From positions 1 through 8,159 of the forward strand of contig JAGQRA010000927.1 in NCBI GenBank assembly GCA_020425885.1: 8,159 nucleotides of DNA, read 5' to 3'. Position 1 is the first letter of the stretch; each line of letters opens with the position of its first letter. The stretch comes from Planctomycetota bacterium (GTDB lineage: Bacteria; Planctomycetota; UBA1135; UBA2386). Position numbers and translations under genes: made by a program. Below, in pieces: positions 1 through 5,647 of this stretch. The notes beneath the pieces are model-generated. The model had not been told where the DNA came from, made no database searches, and saw only the letters and a list, made by a program, of their open reading frames with translations.

Positions 1-8
1 ATGTCGGG

Positions 9-36
9 CCGCGGCCTCCATGGTCGGCCGCCGCGG
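9..36 (-). terminator. Inverted repeat after the NFACT gene, possible terminator
   Basis: The arms CCGCGGC (9-15) and GCCGCGG (30-36) are perfect reverse complements separated by 14 nt. They begin directly after the TAA stop of the NFACT gene (37-39, read on the minus strand). The loop contains GGCC at each end, so the stem could extend with a shift. There is no run of T after the stem, so a classical intrinsic terminator is not shown. In DNA this rich in G+C, short inverted repeats arise easily by chance, so only the position supports the call. Confidence 0.3.
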
Positions 37-1560
37 TTACGAATCGTCGGCCGAGTCGAGCAGGCGGGACAGCCGCGCCTCATCACGTTCGACCGTGATG
101 GTCCGGGTCTGTGCCGGCACGACCGCTCCCGGTGGCAGGCCTTTGGGCTTCCGGACGTGCTTGCGGTGCGTGTAGATCACATCGATGCGGTGTTCGCCGC
201 GGGCCTTGCTGAAGTGGACCGCGAGCGTGGCCGCATCGAGCAGGGTCTCGAGGCTGGCCGTCTTCTGCCGCGGCAACCGGACCACGACGTGCGAGCCGGG
301 GCGACCGCCACCGACGTGCAGCCACAGGTCGTTGCCGTTGGCGGTGCGCATCGTCAGGCGGTCGTTCTGCGCGTTGTTGCGGCCGACGAGGATCGGATAG
401 CCCTCGGCCGAGACGAAGCGGCGGAAGTTCTCGCCCGGCGGAGTTGCCTTGCCCGGTCGCTTCGGAGGGGTCGGTCGCGCGGTCGGTGGCAGCACCCGCA
501 GTCGCTCGAGCTCGGCGCGCAGCGGGGCCAGCGGCGCGGTGGCCGCGGCGGCCAGCGGGTCGATGGCGGCGAGCTCGGCGACGATGCGTTCGAGCGACGC
601 CAGTTCCAGCGCGGTCTCCGCCAATCGTCTGGTCGTGATCTCGCGGCCGTCGGTGAGGCGACGGGCCTTGTCGTAGAGCGCGCGGGCCTGATCGACGACG
701 GCACGGCTCGGATCGAGCGCGATGACGATCGGCTCACCGCCGTCGGGGTCGGGCACGCTCATGGCCGCGGCGCCGCGGCGAACGCCGTGGGCGTAGGCCA
801 GCATCAGGTCGGCGCGGGCGCGTAGCGTGTCGGTGCGTTCGCCGAGGTCGAGCTGGCGTTGCAGGCCCTCGGCCTTGTTGCCGGCCCGCTGCAGTGCGCG
901 GTTCGCGGCGCGAGCCAGGTCCACGTACTCGCGGGTCGCGCTCGCGTGTTGATCGAGCGTCGTATAGCAGGCATCGATCGACTCGAGCACCGGAGGCGCG
1001 AAGCGTGGGCCGTGGGCCGGCTCGGCCTGGCCGCTGCCGTCGGCGCGAGTCGGCGGCGGCAGATAGCGATCGCCGGTGCGCAGGCAGCGGACCGCGGTCT
1101 CCACCGCGCGCGACATCGCCAGCACGATGTCGTCGCCGTCGAGCAACGCCCACAGGCCACGGGCGCCGAACAGCTCGACCGCGAGGATGCGCGTGCCGCC
1201 GGGCGCGGCGAAATCGAACCGGCATCGGCGTTCACCGGGTGTGCTCGCGACCGCGGTCAGCACGGCGCCCTCGAGTTCGCGCAGCAGCACGTCGCGTGTC
1301 TGCCGTCGCGAATGCAGATCGCTGGAGAAGCGCCGCGCGGTCGTCGTGACGCGGGCGCGCGGCCCGCCCAGGGCCACGTGCAGGAATCGTCTGCTACCGA
1401 CTGCCGGCTGCAGCACGAGCAGCAGGTCCTCGGCCGCCGGCACCACCGCGAGTGGCACCGCATCGAGCAGCGTTGCGCCACACAGGGAGCGGAGCTCGGA
1501 GACCGCCGCCTCGAGCTCGGCCGCCGACAGTCCACCGGGAGAGTCGGCCGGGCCGTTCAT
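37..1560 (-). CDS. NFACT / RqcH-family protein, compact form (fibronectin-binding A / DUF814 family)
   Basis: This 507-aa protein belongs to the NFACT family (RqcH, Tae2/NEMF). Family members bind peptidyl-tRNA-obstructed large ribosomal subunits and, in bacteria, recruit tRNA-Ala to add alanine tails during ribosome-associated quality control. What is visible, in order: a degenerate NFACT-N domain at about 10-160, including an LRxxLxG element near 93-98 and an ELFGARGLWALLD stretch at 129-141; a YLPPP turn at 166-170; a helical, coiled-coil-prone segment at about 190-350 with the family's ALDP...YDKAR pattern (281-300); and a clear NFACT-R (DUF814) domain at about 380-495 with DLWLHV (411-416), PGSH (421-424) and RKHVRKPKG (466-474). 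Characterised RqcH proteins are about 550-590 aa. The shortfall fits loss of the helix-hairpin-helix region between residues 170 and 191. The usual Asp-Arg catalytic motif reads Glu110-Arg111. The ATG is well supported by an AGAAGGG Shine-Dalgarno with good spacing. It is the second gene of an operon with ndk. Family membership is firm; full RqcH activity is not established. Confidence 0.87.
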   Translation of the reverse strand: MNGPADSPGGLSAAELEAAVSELRSLCGATLLDAVPLAVVPAAEDLLLVLQPAVGSRRFLHVALGGPRARVTTTARRFSSDLHSRRQTRDVLLRELEGAVLTAVASTPGERRCRFDFAAPGGTRILAVELFGARGLWALLDGDDIVLAMSRAVETAVRCLRTGDRYLPPPTRADGSGQAEPAHGPRFAPPVLESIDACYTTLDQHASATREYVDLARAANRALQRAGNKAEGLQRQLDLGERTDTLRARADLMLAYAHGVRRGAAAMSVPDPDGGEPIVIALDPSRAVVDQARALYDKARRLTDGREITTRRLAETALELASLERIVAELAAIDPLAAAATAPLAPLRAELERLRVLPPTARPTPPKRPGKATPPGENFRRFVSAEGYPILVGRNNAQNDRLTMRTANGNDLWLHVGGGRPGSHVVVRLPRQKTASLETLLDAATLAVHFSKARGEHRIDVIYTHRKHVRKPKGLPPGAVVPAQTRTITVERDEARLSRLLDSADDS

Positions 1561-1563
1561 GCA

Positions 1564-2034
1564 CTAGCCCTTCTTCAGCTCCTCGACCGGATCGTAGATC
1601 CAGTCGTAGGCGGCGTAGTCGTAGTCGACGAGGCCCTCCGGGAAGAACAGGCCGAGCTCGCGCTCCGCGGCCGCGGGGCTGTCGCTGCCGTGGACGAGGT
1701 TGTAGCTGCGGCTGCAGCCGAAGTCGCCGCGGATGGTGCCTGGCGCGGCGTCGGCGCCGAAGGTCGCGCCCATCAGGTTGCGGCAGATCGCGATCGCGCC
1801 GATGCCTTCGATGGCCAGCGCGACGACCGGCGAACTCGTCATGAAGCGGACCAGGCCGGGATAGAACGGGCGCTCCTTGTGGGCCTCGTAGTGGCGCGCC
1901 GCGAGTTCGGGCGTGATTCGCATCAGTTTCATGGCCGCGATCTTCAGGCCCTTCTGCTCGAAGCGGCTGAGGATCTGACCGGACAGGCCGCGCTGCACGG
2001 CATCGGGCTTGAATAGAATGAGAGTTCTTTCCAT
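1564..2034 (-). CDS. ndk: Nucleoside diphosphate kinase
   Basis: This 156-aa cytoplasmic enzyme transfers the gamma-phosphate of ATP to other nucleoside diphosphates through a phosphohistidine intermediate, balancing NTP and dNTP pools. The family hallmarks are all visible: the N-terminal ERTLILFKPDAV strand with its Lys9, the RPFYPGLVRFMTSSPVV stretch (55-71), GTIRGDF (99-105), and the active-site NLVHGSDS with His115. The C-terminus has WIYDP (145-149) and a short KKG tail. The length is normal to slightly long for bacterial forms (about 140-155). The frame is open further upstream to 2163, but those 43 extra residues have no family similarity and overlap the divergent lipoprotein gene, so I start at the ATG just before ERTLILFKP. 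A weak GGAAG sits close upstream. It heads an operon with the NFACT gene, 3 bp apart. A cluster of A/T-rich codons near its 5' end may reflect promoter sequence for the neighbour. Confidence 0.96.
   Translation of the reverse strand: MERTLILFKPDAVQRGLSGQILSRFEQKGLKIAAMKLMRITPELAARHYEAHKERPFYPGLVRFMTSSPVVALAIEGIGAIAICRNLMGATFGADAAPGTIRGDFGCSRSYNLVHGSDSPAAAERELGLFFPEGLVDYDYAAYDWIYDPVEELKKG
1568..1574 (-). promoter_or_regulatory. Shine-Dalgarno of the NFACT gene, inside the end of ndk
   Basis: Read on the minus strand, AGAAGGG lies 7 nt before the ATG at 1560. It is formed by the last lysine and glycine codons of ndk, just before its TAG stop (1564-1566). This settles the NFACT start and indicates translational coupling: ribosomes finishing ndk terminate at the site where the next gene initiates. 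Confidence 0.75.
2014..2019 (+). promoter_or_regulatory. Possible -10 element for the coiled-coil lipoprotein gene
   Basis: TAGAAT lies inside the 5' end of ndk, in the most A/T-rich patch of the neighbourhood. It would place a transcription start near 2026 and give a leader of about 36 nt that includes the AAAGGG ribosome site. No convincing -35 hexamer is seen, so this is only a candidate. Confidence 0.2.
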
Positions 2035-2050
2035 GGCTTCCGTCGGTTGC

Positions 2051-2056
2051 AAAGGG
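2051..2056 (+). promoter_or_regulatory. Shine-Dalgarno of the coiled-coil lipoprotein
   Basis: AAAGGG is followed by a 5-nt spacer and the ATG at 2062. This favours that start over the in-frame TTG at 2047, which lies upstream of this site, and over the ATG at 2074, which is preceded by no purine-rich sequence at suitable spacing. Confidence 0.6.
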
Positions 2057-2061
2057 CGAAG

Positions 2062-2089
2062 ATGATAGCGCGCATGAGGTTTCCGTCTC
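2062..2089 (-). promoter_or_regulatory. Possible promoter of ndk, overlapping the lipoprotein start
   Basis: On the minus strand, TATCAT (2067 down to 2062) matches five of six bases of a sigma-70 -10 box. GAGACG (2089 down to 2084) matches three of six bases of the -35 box, with a 16-nt spacer. Transcription would begin near 2055, giving a leader of about 20 nt before ndk. The -10 box contains the start codon of the divergent lipoprotein gene. Motif matches of this quality are weak evidence alone; the forced position within a 27-bp spacer adds some weight. Confidence 0.3.
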
Positions 2090-2703
2090 GCACGATTCTG
2101 ACCTGGGTGGCGATCACCGGGCTGTTGAGCTGCCTGCCCGGGCTGGCCGGCTGCGCGGTCCATCGCGAAACGACCCTGTCACGGACGGCGCGTCAGCGCG
2201 AGATCCAGTCCCTGATCGTGGCTCGCGAGCGGCTGGAGAACGAACGCGAGTTTCTGGCCCACCGCAGCGAGGAGGTGCGTCGGCAGATCGGCGTGGCCCG
2301 GGCGGAGTCGGTCCGGGCCGAAGCGCGGCTGCGCGCGACGCTGGCAGACCTGAGCTTCACGCTCGCGAGGTTGCAGGCGGCCGAACAGGATCTGGCCGCG
2401 GCGCAGCAACGGGCCGGCGAGATCGAGAAGGAATTGCAGCCATTGCGGTCGCTCGAGAACACGCTGCGCGATCAAGAGGCGCTCCGCGGCGCGGCCGAGA
2501 AGCGGGTCGAGCTGCTGCGTCGCGAGGTGGCCACGGCCGAAGCCGAGGCCCAGAAGGCGACCACGGAATTGCAGCCCAAGGTCGAAGCGTTGCGGCAGCA
2601 GCTGGCCCAGGCCGAGCAGGTGGCAAAGGCGATCACCGACGCGCAGGCCGCGGTGCAGGCCGCGGCCAAGGTGTTGGCGCCGCCGCCGCCGGCGCAGAAG
2701 TAG
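2062..2703 (+). CDS. Predicted outer-membrane lipoprotein with a long coiled coil, function unknown
   Basis: This 213-aa protein matches no family I can name. It starts with a positively charged n-region and a hydrophobic core (about 11-28), ending in the lipobox LAGC. Cleavage before Cys31 and lipidation are therefore expected. The residue after the cysteine is Ala, not Asp, which under the Lol sorting rule known from enterobacteria points to the outer membrane. From about residue 40 to 205 the chain is almost entirely helical, with heptad-like spacing of Leu/Val/Ile/Ala among many Glu, Arg and Gln, and no Pro or Gly cluster. This is a long coiled coil, probably oligomeric. It ends in a Pro-rich tail (APPPPAQK). 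It could act as a periplasmic spacer or scaffold, but that is a guess based on shape alone. Its start is 27 bp from that of divergent ndk, and it converges on gnd. It appears to be monocistronic. Confidence 0.8.
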   Translation: MIARMRFPSRTILTWVAITGLLSCLPGLAGCAVHRETTLSRTARQREIQSLIVARERLENEREFLAHRSEEVRRQIGVARAESVRAEARLRATLADLSFTLARLQAAEQDLAAAQQRAGEIEKELQPLRSLENTLRDQEALRGAAEKRVELLRREVATAEAEAQKATTELQPKVEALRQQLAQAEQVAKAITDAQAAVQAAAKVLAPPPPAQK

Positions 2704-2708
2704 CGTGA

Positions 2709-2740
2709 CGCGGCGGCCGCGTTGCCGACGCCGGCCGGCG
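2709..2740. terminator. Two GC-rich inverted repeats between convergent genes
   Basis: The 45-bp spacer between the lipoprotein and gnd stops holds two symmetric elements. One has arms ACGCGGC and GCCGCGT around a single G (2708-2722), and the other is the perfect 12-bp palindrome CGCCGGCCGGCG (2729-2740). Placed between two convergent stops, they could fold as hairpins that stop transcription from both sides. Neither is followed by a T-run on either strand, so this is a positional inference. Confidence 0.35.
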
Positions 2741-2748
2741 CGGTGCCG

Positions 2749-4185
2749 TCACTGCGGCGTCGCGGCCGGCTGATCCGGCCAGTCGTGATGGAAGAACTCG
2801 CCGGCGGCCTTGTCGGTGCGCTCGAACGTGTGGGCACCGAACAGGTCACGTTGGGCCTGGGTCAGGTTCTGCGGCAGTCGTTCACGGCGGAACGAGTCGA
2901 AGTAGCCGAGGCTGCCGCTCATCGCCAGCATCGGGATGCCGTGCTCGCTGCCGAGGGCGACGACGCGCCGCCACGCGCTCTGATGGTGCTGCAGGAAACC
3001 GCCGAGCTCGGGGTCGAGCAGCAGGTTCGGCAGCTGTCGCTGGGTCTTGTAGGCCTGCTGGATGCTGCGCAGGAAGCGGGCGCGGATGATGCAGCCGCCC
3101 TTCCAGATGCGGGCGATCTCACCGTAGTCGAGACCCCAGTTGTTCTCGGCGTCGGCCGCGGCCAGCAGGTCGAGGCCCTGGGCATAGGAGCAGATCTTGC
3201 TGCAGTAGAGTGCGTCGCGGATGGCGTCGACGAGGCCGTTGCGATCGAGGTCTGGCGGCGTCGGGCCGCGCAGGATCCTGCTCGCCGCCACGCGTCGTTG
3301 CTTCTGCGACGACAGGCAGCGGGCCTCGACCGCAGCGTGCATGGTCGGCGCCGCGGTGCCGTAGCGCAGCGCCATCTCGGTGGTCCAGCGGCCGGTGCCC
3401 TTCTGGCCGGCCTTGTCGAGGATGACATCGACCATCGGCACCCCGGTCTCCGGGTCGGTGGCGCGCAGGATGCGGGCCGTGATCTCGATCAGGAACGACT
3501 CGAGGAAGCTTTCGTTCCATTCGGCGAAGGTGTCGGCCATCTCTGCCGCCGACATGCCGAGCACGTTCTGCATCACGTCGAAGCACTCGGCGATCAGCTG
3601 CATGTCGCCGTACTCGATGCCGTTGTGGACCATCTTGACGAAGTGGCCGGCGGCGCCGGTGCCGACGTGGGTCACGCACGGTCCGTCCTCGACCTGGGCC
3701 GCGATCTTGCTCAGGATCGGTTCGAGTTCGTCGTACGCCGACCGCTCGCCGCCGGGCATCAGGCTCGGGCCGAGCAGCGCCCCTTCCTCGCCGCCGGAGA
3801 CGCCCATGCCGACGAAGCGGAAGCCCTTGGCGGTGAGTTCGGCGGCGCGACGTTCGGTATCGTCGGGATGCGAGTTGCCGGTGTCGATGATCAGGTCGCC
3901 GGGCTGCAGGTGTGGGATGAACGCCGCGATCGTGTCGTCGACCGGCTGCCCGGCCTTGACCAACAGGATGATCTTGCGCGGTCGGGTCAGCGTGGCCACG
4001 GCTTCGGCCGGCGTCCTGGCGCCGATCATCTGCTGGCCATCTCCGAGGCGGGCGAGGGTGGCCTCGGTCTTGCCGTAGGTGCGGTTGTAGACCGTGACCG
4101 GAAAGCCGTTGCGGGCGATGTTGAGGGCCAGGTTCTGGCCCATCGTGGCGAGACCTACGACGCAGATGTTGGACTGGGCTTGCAT
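2749..4185 (-). CDS. gnd: 6-phosphogluconate dehydrogenase, decarboxylating
   Basis: This 478-aa cytoplasmic enzyme oxidatively decarboxylates 6-phosphogluconate to ribulose 5-phosphate in the pentose phosphate pathway, yielding NAD(P)H. The Rossmann motif GLATMGQNLALN is at 11-22. Asn34-Arg35-Thr36 and Lys39 follow the second strand, as in NADP-preferring members. IIDTGNS (99-105) and the family signature VSGGEEGALLGPSLMPGG (129-146) are intact. The catalytic segment HFVKMVHNGIEYGDM (181-195) keeps Lys184, His187, Asn188 and Glu191. The all-helical domain has ILDKAGQKGTGRWT (255-268) and WKGGCIIRA (361-369), and the C-terminal tail has HTFERTD (452-458). The length matches the usual 468-490 aa. 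The start is not fully settled: an in-frame ATG at 4224 would add 13 non-conserved residues, and neither start has a strong Shine-Dalgarno. I chose 4185 because family similarity begins immediately after it. It is probably monocistronic, 151 bp downstream of the HEAT-repeat gene. Confidence 0.96.
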   Translation of the reverse strand: MQAQSNICVVGLATMGQNLALNIARNGFPVTVYNRTYGKTEATLARLGDGQQMIGARTPAEAVATLTRPRKIILLVKAGQPVDDTIAAFIPHLQPGDLIIDTGNSHPDDTERRAAELTAKGFRFVGMGVSGGEEGALLGPSLMPGGERSAYDELEPILSKIAAQVEDGPCVTHVGTGAAGHFVKMVHNGIEYGDMQLIAECFDVMQNVLGMSAAEMADTFAEWNESFLESFLIEITARILRATDPETGVPMVDVILDKAGQKGTGRWTTEMALRYGTAAPTMHAAVEARCLSSQKQRRVAASRILRGPTPPDLDRNGLVDAIRDALYCSKICSYAQGLDLLAAADAENNWGLDYGEIARIWKGGCIIRARFLRSIQQAYKTQRQLPNLLLDPELGGFLQHHQSAWRRVVALGSEHGIPMLAMSGSLGYFDSFRRERLPQNLTQAQRDLFGAHTFERTDKAAGEFFHHDWPDQPAATPQ

Positions 4186-4276
4186 GGTCGGTTGCGGCCC
4201 GGCCGGCTCACCGGAGTTTGCCATGGCATCGGGCTCTGCCCAGGATATCGGTCGTGCGGGCCGGTTACTTGTGCCG

Positions 4277-4306
4277 GCCTCGATCGAGGCGGCTCGCCGC
4301 GCGGCG
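4277..4306. repeat. Two perfect palindromes in the gap upstream of gnd
   Basis: The 151-bp gap between the HEAT-repeat stop and the gnd start contains GCCTCGATCGAGGC (4277-4290) and CGCCGCGCGGCG (4295-4306), 4 bp apart. They lie about 30-60 bp after the HEAT-repeat stop and 90-120 bp before gnd. They may be a terminator for the former or an operator for the latter. A palindrome of this size is expected about once by chance in a window this G+C-rich, so the function is unproven. I see no RNA gene in the rest of the gap. Confidence 0.35.
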
Positions 4307-4336
4307 CCACGACGTTGGATCGCGGCCGCTCGCGAG

Positions 4337-5578
4337 CTACTTGCGTTCGGGAGTGGTTGCCGCCGCGGCTCGCTTGGCCAGCAGATCGCTGTGCCAGCCG
4401 GCCCACTTGCGCGGGTCCGGGCCCGGATCGGACCCGGCAAGGCTCTTCAGCGCGCGCCGGTAGGCACGGGTGATGACGCGAACCTCGAACACCCCGGTCA
4501 CGGTGACGTCGAGCACGGAGCCGCTCTGCAGCACGTCGACCTTGGGGTCGGCGATGAAGGCGGCCTGGGCAACCTCGACGTCGAAGTCACGGATGTAGGC
4601 CTGCTGATTGATGAAGGCCGCGTGGGCCCGCGGCGCCTGGGTGCCGCCGCCGGCGACCAGAGCCATGCCCGCGGTCGGGCCGGCGGCGACGAGTTGCTCG
4701 ATGGCGGCGTCGTGGCCGAGCTCGGCGAAGGCCTCCGCGGTGCGCACGCGCACCTTGGCATTCTGGTGCATCAGGCCCGGGGCCAGATACTCGATGGCGT
4801 CGGTCGTGGCCTGACCTTGATCGCGGACGATGTGCGCCGCCTCCTGGCGAACCTCTTCGCTCGGATCGAGGATCGTGGTCCGCAGCACGAAGCGAGTCGG
4901 TTCCTGCTTGCCCTCGGCGCGGCGTGCCAGCGCCTGCAGCGCCGCGACGCGACGGCTGTCGAGGGTGTTGTGGCGGGCCTGCTTGCGCAGCGCCGCTTCG
5001 GCGTTGGGCTCGCGCACGAGAAGCTCGGCGATGGCCAGCGCGCGGCTGGGCTTGTCGGCGACCCGGATCTCGCCGAGCAGTTCCTTGACGCGCGTCTCGG
5101 TGCTGGCAGTGCGGTACTTGCGCGGCAGGATCTCGGGCTCGAGTTGGGCCAGGAAGTCGCTGAGCAAGCGATCGAGGGCCTGGCTCGTCTGCTGCTTCTG
5201 GGCCAACCGCTCCCGCTTCGTCACGGCGGTGTCGAGGTAGCGCCACATCTCCGATTCGAGCCCGACCGAGTGGGCCTCGATCGCGAGCTGGAGGAAGGCG
5301 AAGGGGGTCGAGCCGGCATTGGCGCGACGCCGGTCCAGGTCCTGGCGCAGCTCGTCGTCCTTGCGGTGGTTCAGCACCTGGTCGCAGGCCACGACCACGA
5401 CGCCATCGCGGGTGTGGACTTCGAATACCGCGACGCCGTCGACGGCCTTCTCGACCACGTTGCCGACCAGGACCCGGCCGTCGGCGAGGCGGAGTTCGTC
5501 GGCGTGCAGCGCCGGCTGCAACAGTAGCGCGGTGCTCAGCAGGCAAAGGGACGACAGCAACTGGGACGGCACGATCAT
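4337..5578 (-). CDS. Secreted HEAT-repeat protein, function unknown
   Basis: The 413-aa product begins with a Sec signal peptide: a short n-region, a Leu-rich core at about 7-20, and a likely cleavage after Ala-Leu-His-Ala (residue 26). Next is a small beta-rich segment (about 28-70) with repeated D-G turns, of the kind seen in SH3-like or PRC-like folds. A charged helical region follows (about 72-200). Residues about 205-300 form two to three HEAT-like helical pairs, including LDPSEEVRQEAAHIVRD (237-253) and HQNAKVRVRTAEAFAELGHD (271-290), each with the Val-Arg and Ala spacing of these repeats. The C-terminal part (about 320-385) is predicted beta-rich, and the tail has GSDPGPDPRKWAGWHSD (382-398). 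I recall similar tails (L.G.D.G.D...W..W) in secreted HEAT proteins of planctomycetes. HEAT arrays bind other proteins, so a periplasmic scaffold is plausible; no enzyme motif is seen. The frame stays open upstream to 6577, but that part overlaps the divergent gene; the ATG before the signal peptide is the credible start. The Shine-Dalgarno is weak. Confidence 0.85.
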   Translation of the reverse strand: MIVPSQLLSSLCLLSTALLLQPALHADELRLADGRVLVGNVVEKAVDGVAVFEVHTRDGVVVVACDQVLNHRKDDELRQDLDRRRANAGSTPFAFLQLAIEAHSVGLESEMWRYLDTAVTKRERLAQKQQTSQALDRLLSDFLAQLEPEILPRKYRTASTETRVKELLGEIRVADKPSRALAIAELLVREPNAEAALRKQARHNTLDSRRVAALQALARRAEGKQEPTRFVLRTTILDPSEEVRQEAAHIVRDQGQATTDAIEYLAPGLMHQNAKVRVRTAEAFAELGHDAAIEQLVAAGPTAGMALVAGGGTQAPRAHAAFINQQAYIRDFDVEVAQAAFIADPKVDVLQSGSVLDVTVTGVFEVRVITRAYRRALKSLAGSDPGPDPRKWAGWHSDLLAKRAAAATTPERK

Positions 5579-5601
5579 GGTCGGAACTCTGATTCGGGAC
5601 T

Positions 5602-5626
5602 CGGCAGTTCGGAGGGGCGACTGCCG
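5602..5626. promoter_or_regulatory. Inverted repeat in a divergent spacer, candidate operator
   Basis: CGGCAGT (5602-5608) and ACTGCCG (5620-5626) are perfect 7-bp reverse complements separated by 11 bp, so the arm centres are 18 bp apart. That is close to the spacing of dimeric regulators that bind successive major grooves. The repeat sits in the only shared regulatory region of two divergent genes for exported proteins and frames the candidate -35 element at 5608-5613. The regulator, if any, is unknown. A transcribed hairpin is the alternative reading. Confidence 0.35.
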
Positions 5627-5635
5627 TGATAGCAT
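5608..5635 (+). promoter_or_regulatory. Possible extended -10 promoter of the LolA-like gene
   Basis: TGATAGCAT (5627-5635) has the TGn extension and a four-of-six -10 hexamer. TTCGGA (5608-5613) is a three-of-six -35 at 16-bp spacing. Transcription would start near 5642, only about 6 nt before the ATG at 5648. This agrees with the absence of a Shine-Dalgarno there and suggests a nearly leaderless message. The same patch read on the other strand gives TGCTATCAC, which could serve the divergent HEAT-repeat gene. This is inferred from motifs only. Confidence 0.3.
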
Positions 5636-5647
5636 CGGCCGCCAAGC

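Noticed and set aside
1..825. Plus-strand open frame of 274 codons starting at the first base
   Set aside because: It lies antisense to the NFACT gene, is rich in Arg, Gly and Gln with no recognisable domain, and arises from G/C-biased third positions of the real gene.
859..2016. Plus-strand open frame of 385 codons
   Set aside because: It runs antisense across two well-supported genes (NFACT and ndk) and their junction. The composition is that of a shadow frame and no motif is visible.
2035..2163. Longer N-terminus for ndk
   Set aside because: The 43 additional residues are not part of the NDK fold and overlap the lipoprotein signal peptide on the other strand.
4186..4440. Longer N-terminus for 6-phosphogluconate dehydrogenase
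   Set aside because: Up to 85 extra residues precede the Rossmann motif, with Arg/Ala/Pro-rich content and no family similarity. Most of this would overlap the end of the HEAT-repeat gene. The ATG at 4224 remains a minor alternative.
2722..4473. Plus-strand open frame of 583 codons
   Set aside because: It is fully antisense to gnd, whose family motifs are unmistakable. The long length is an effect of high G+C.
4094..5527. Plus-strand open frame of 477 codons
   Set aside because: It is antisense to the HEAT-repeat gene, overlaps the gnd start, and shows no domain or credible start signal.
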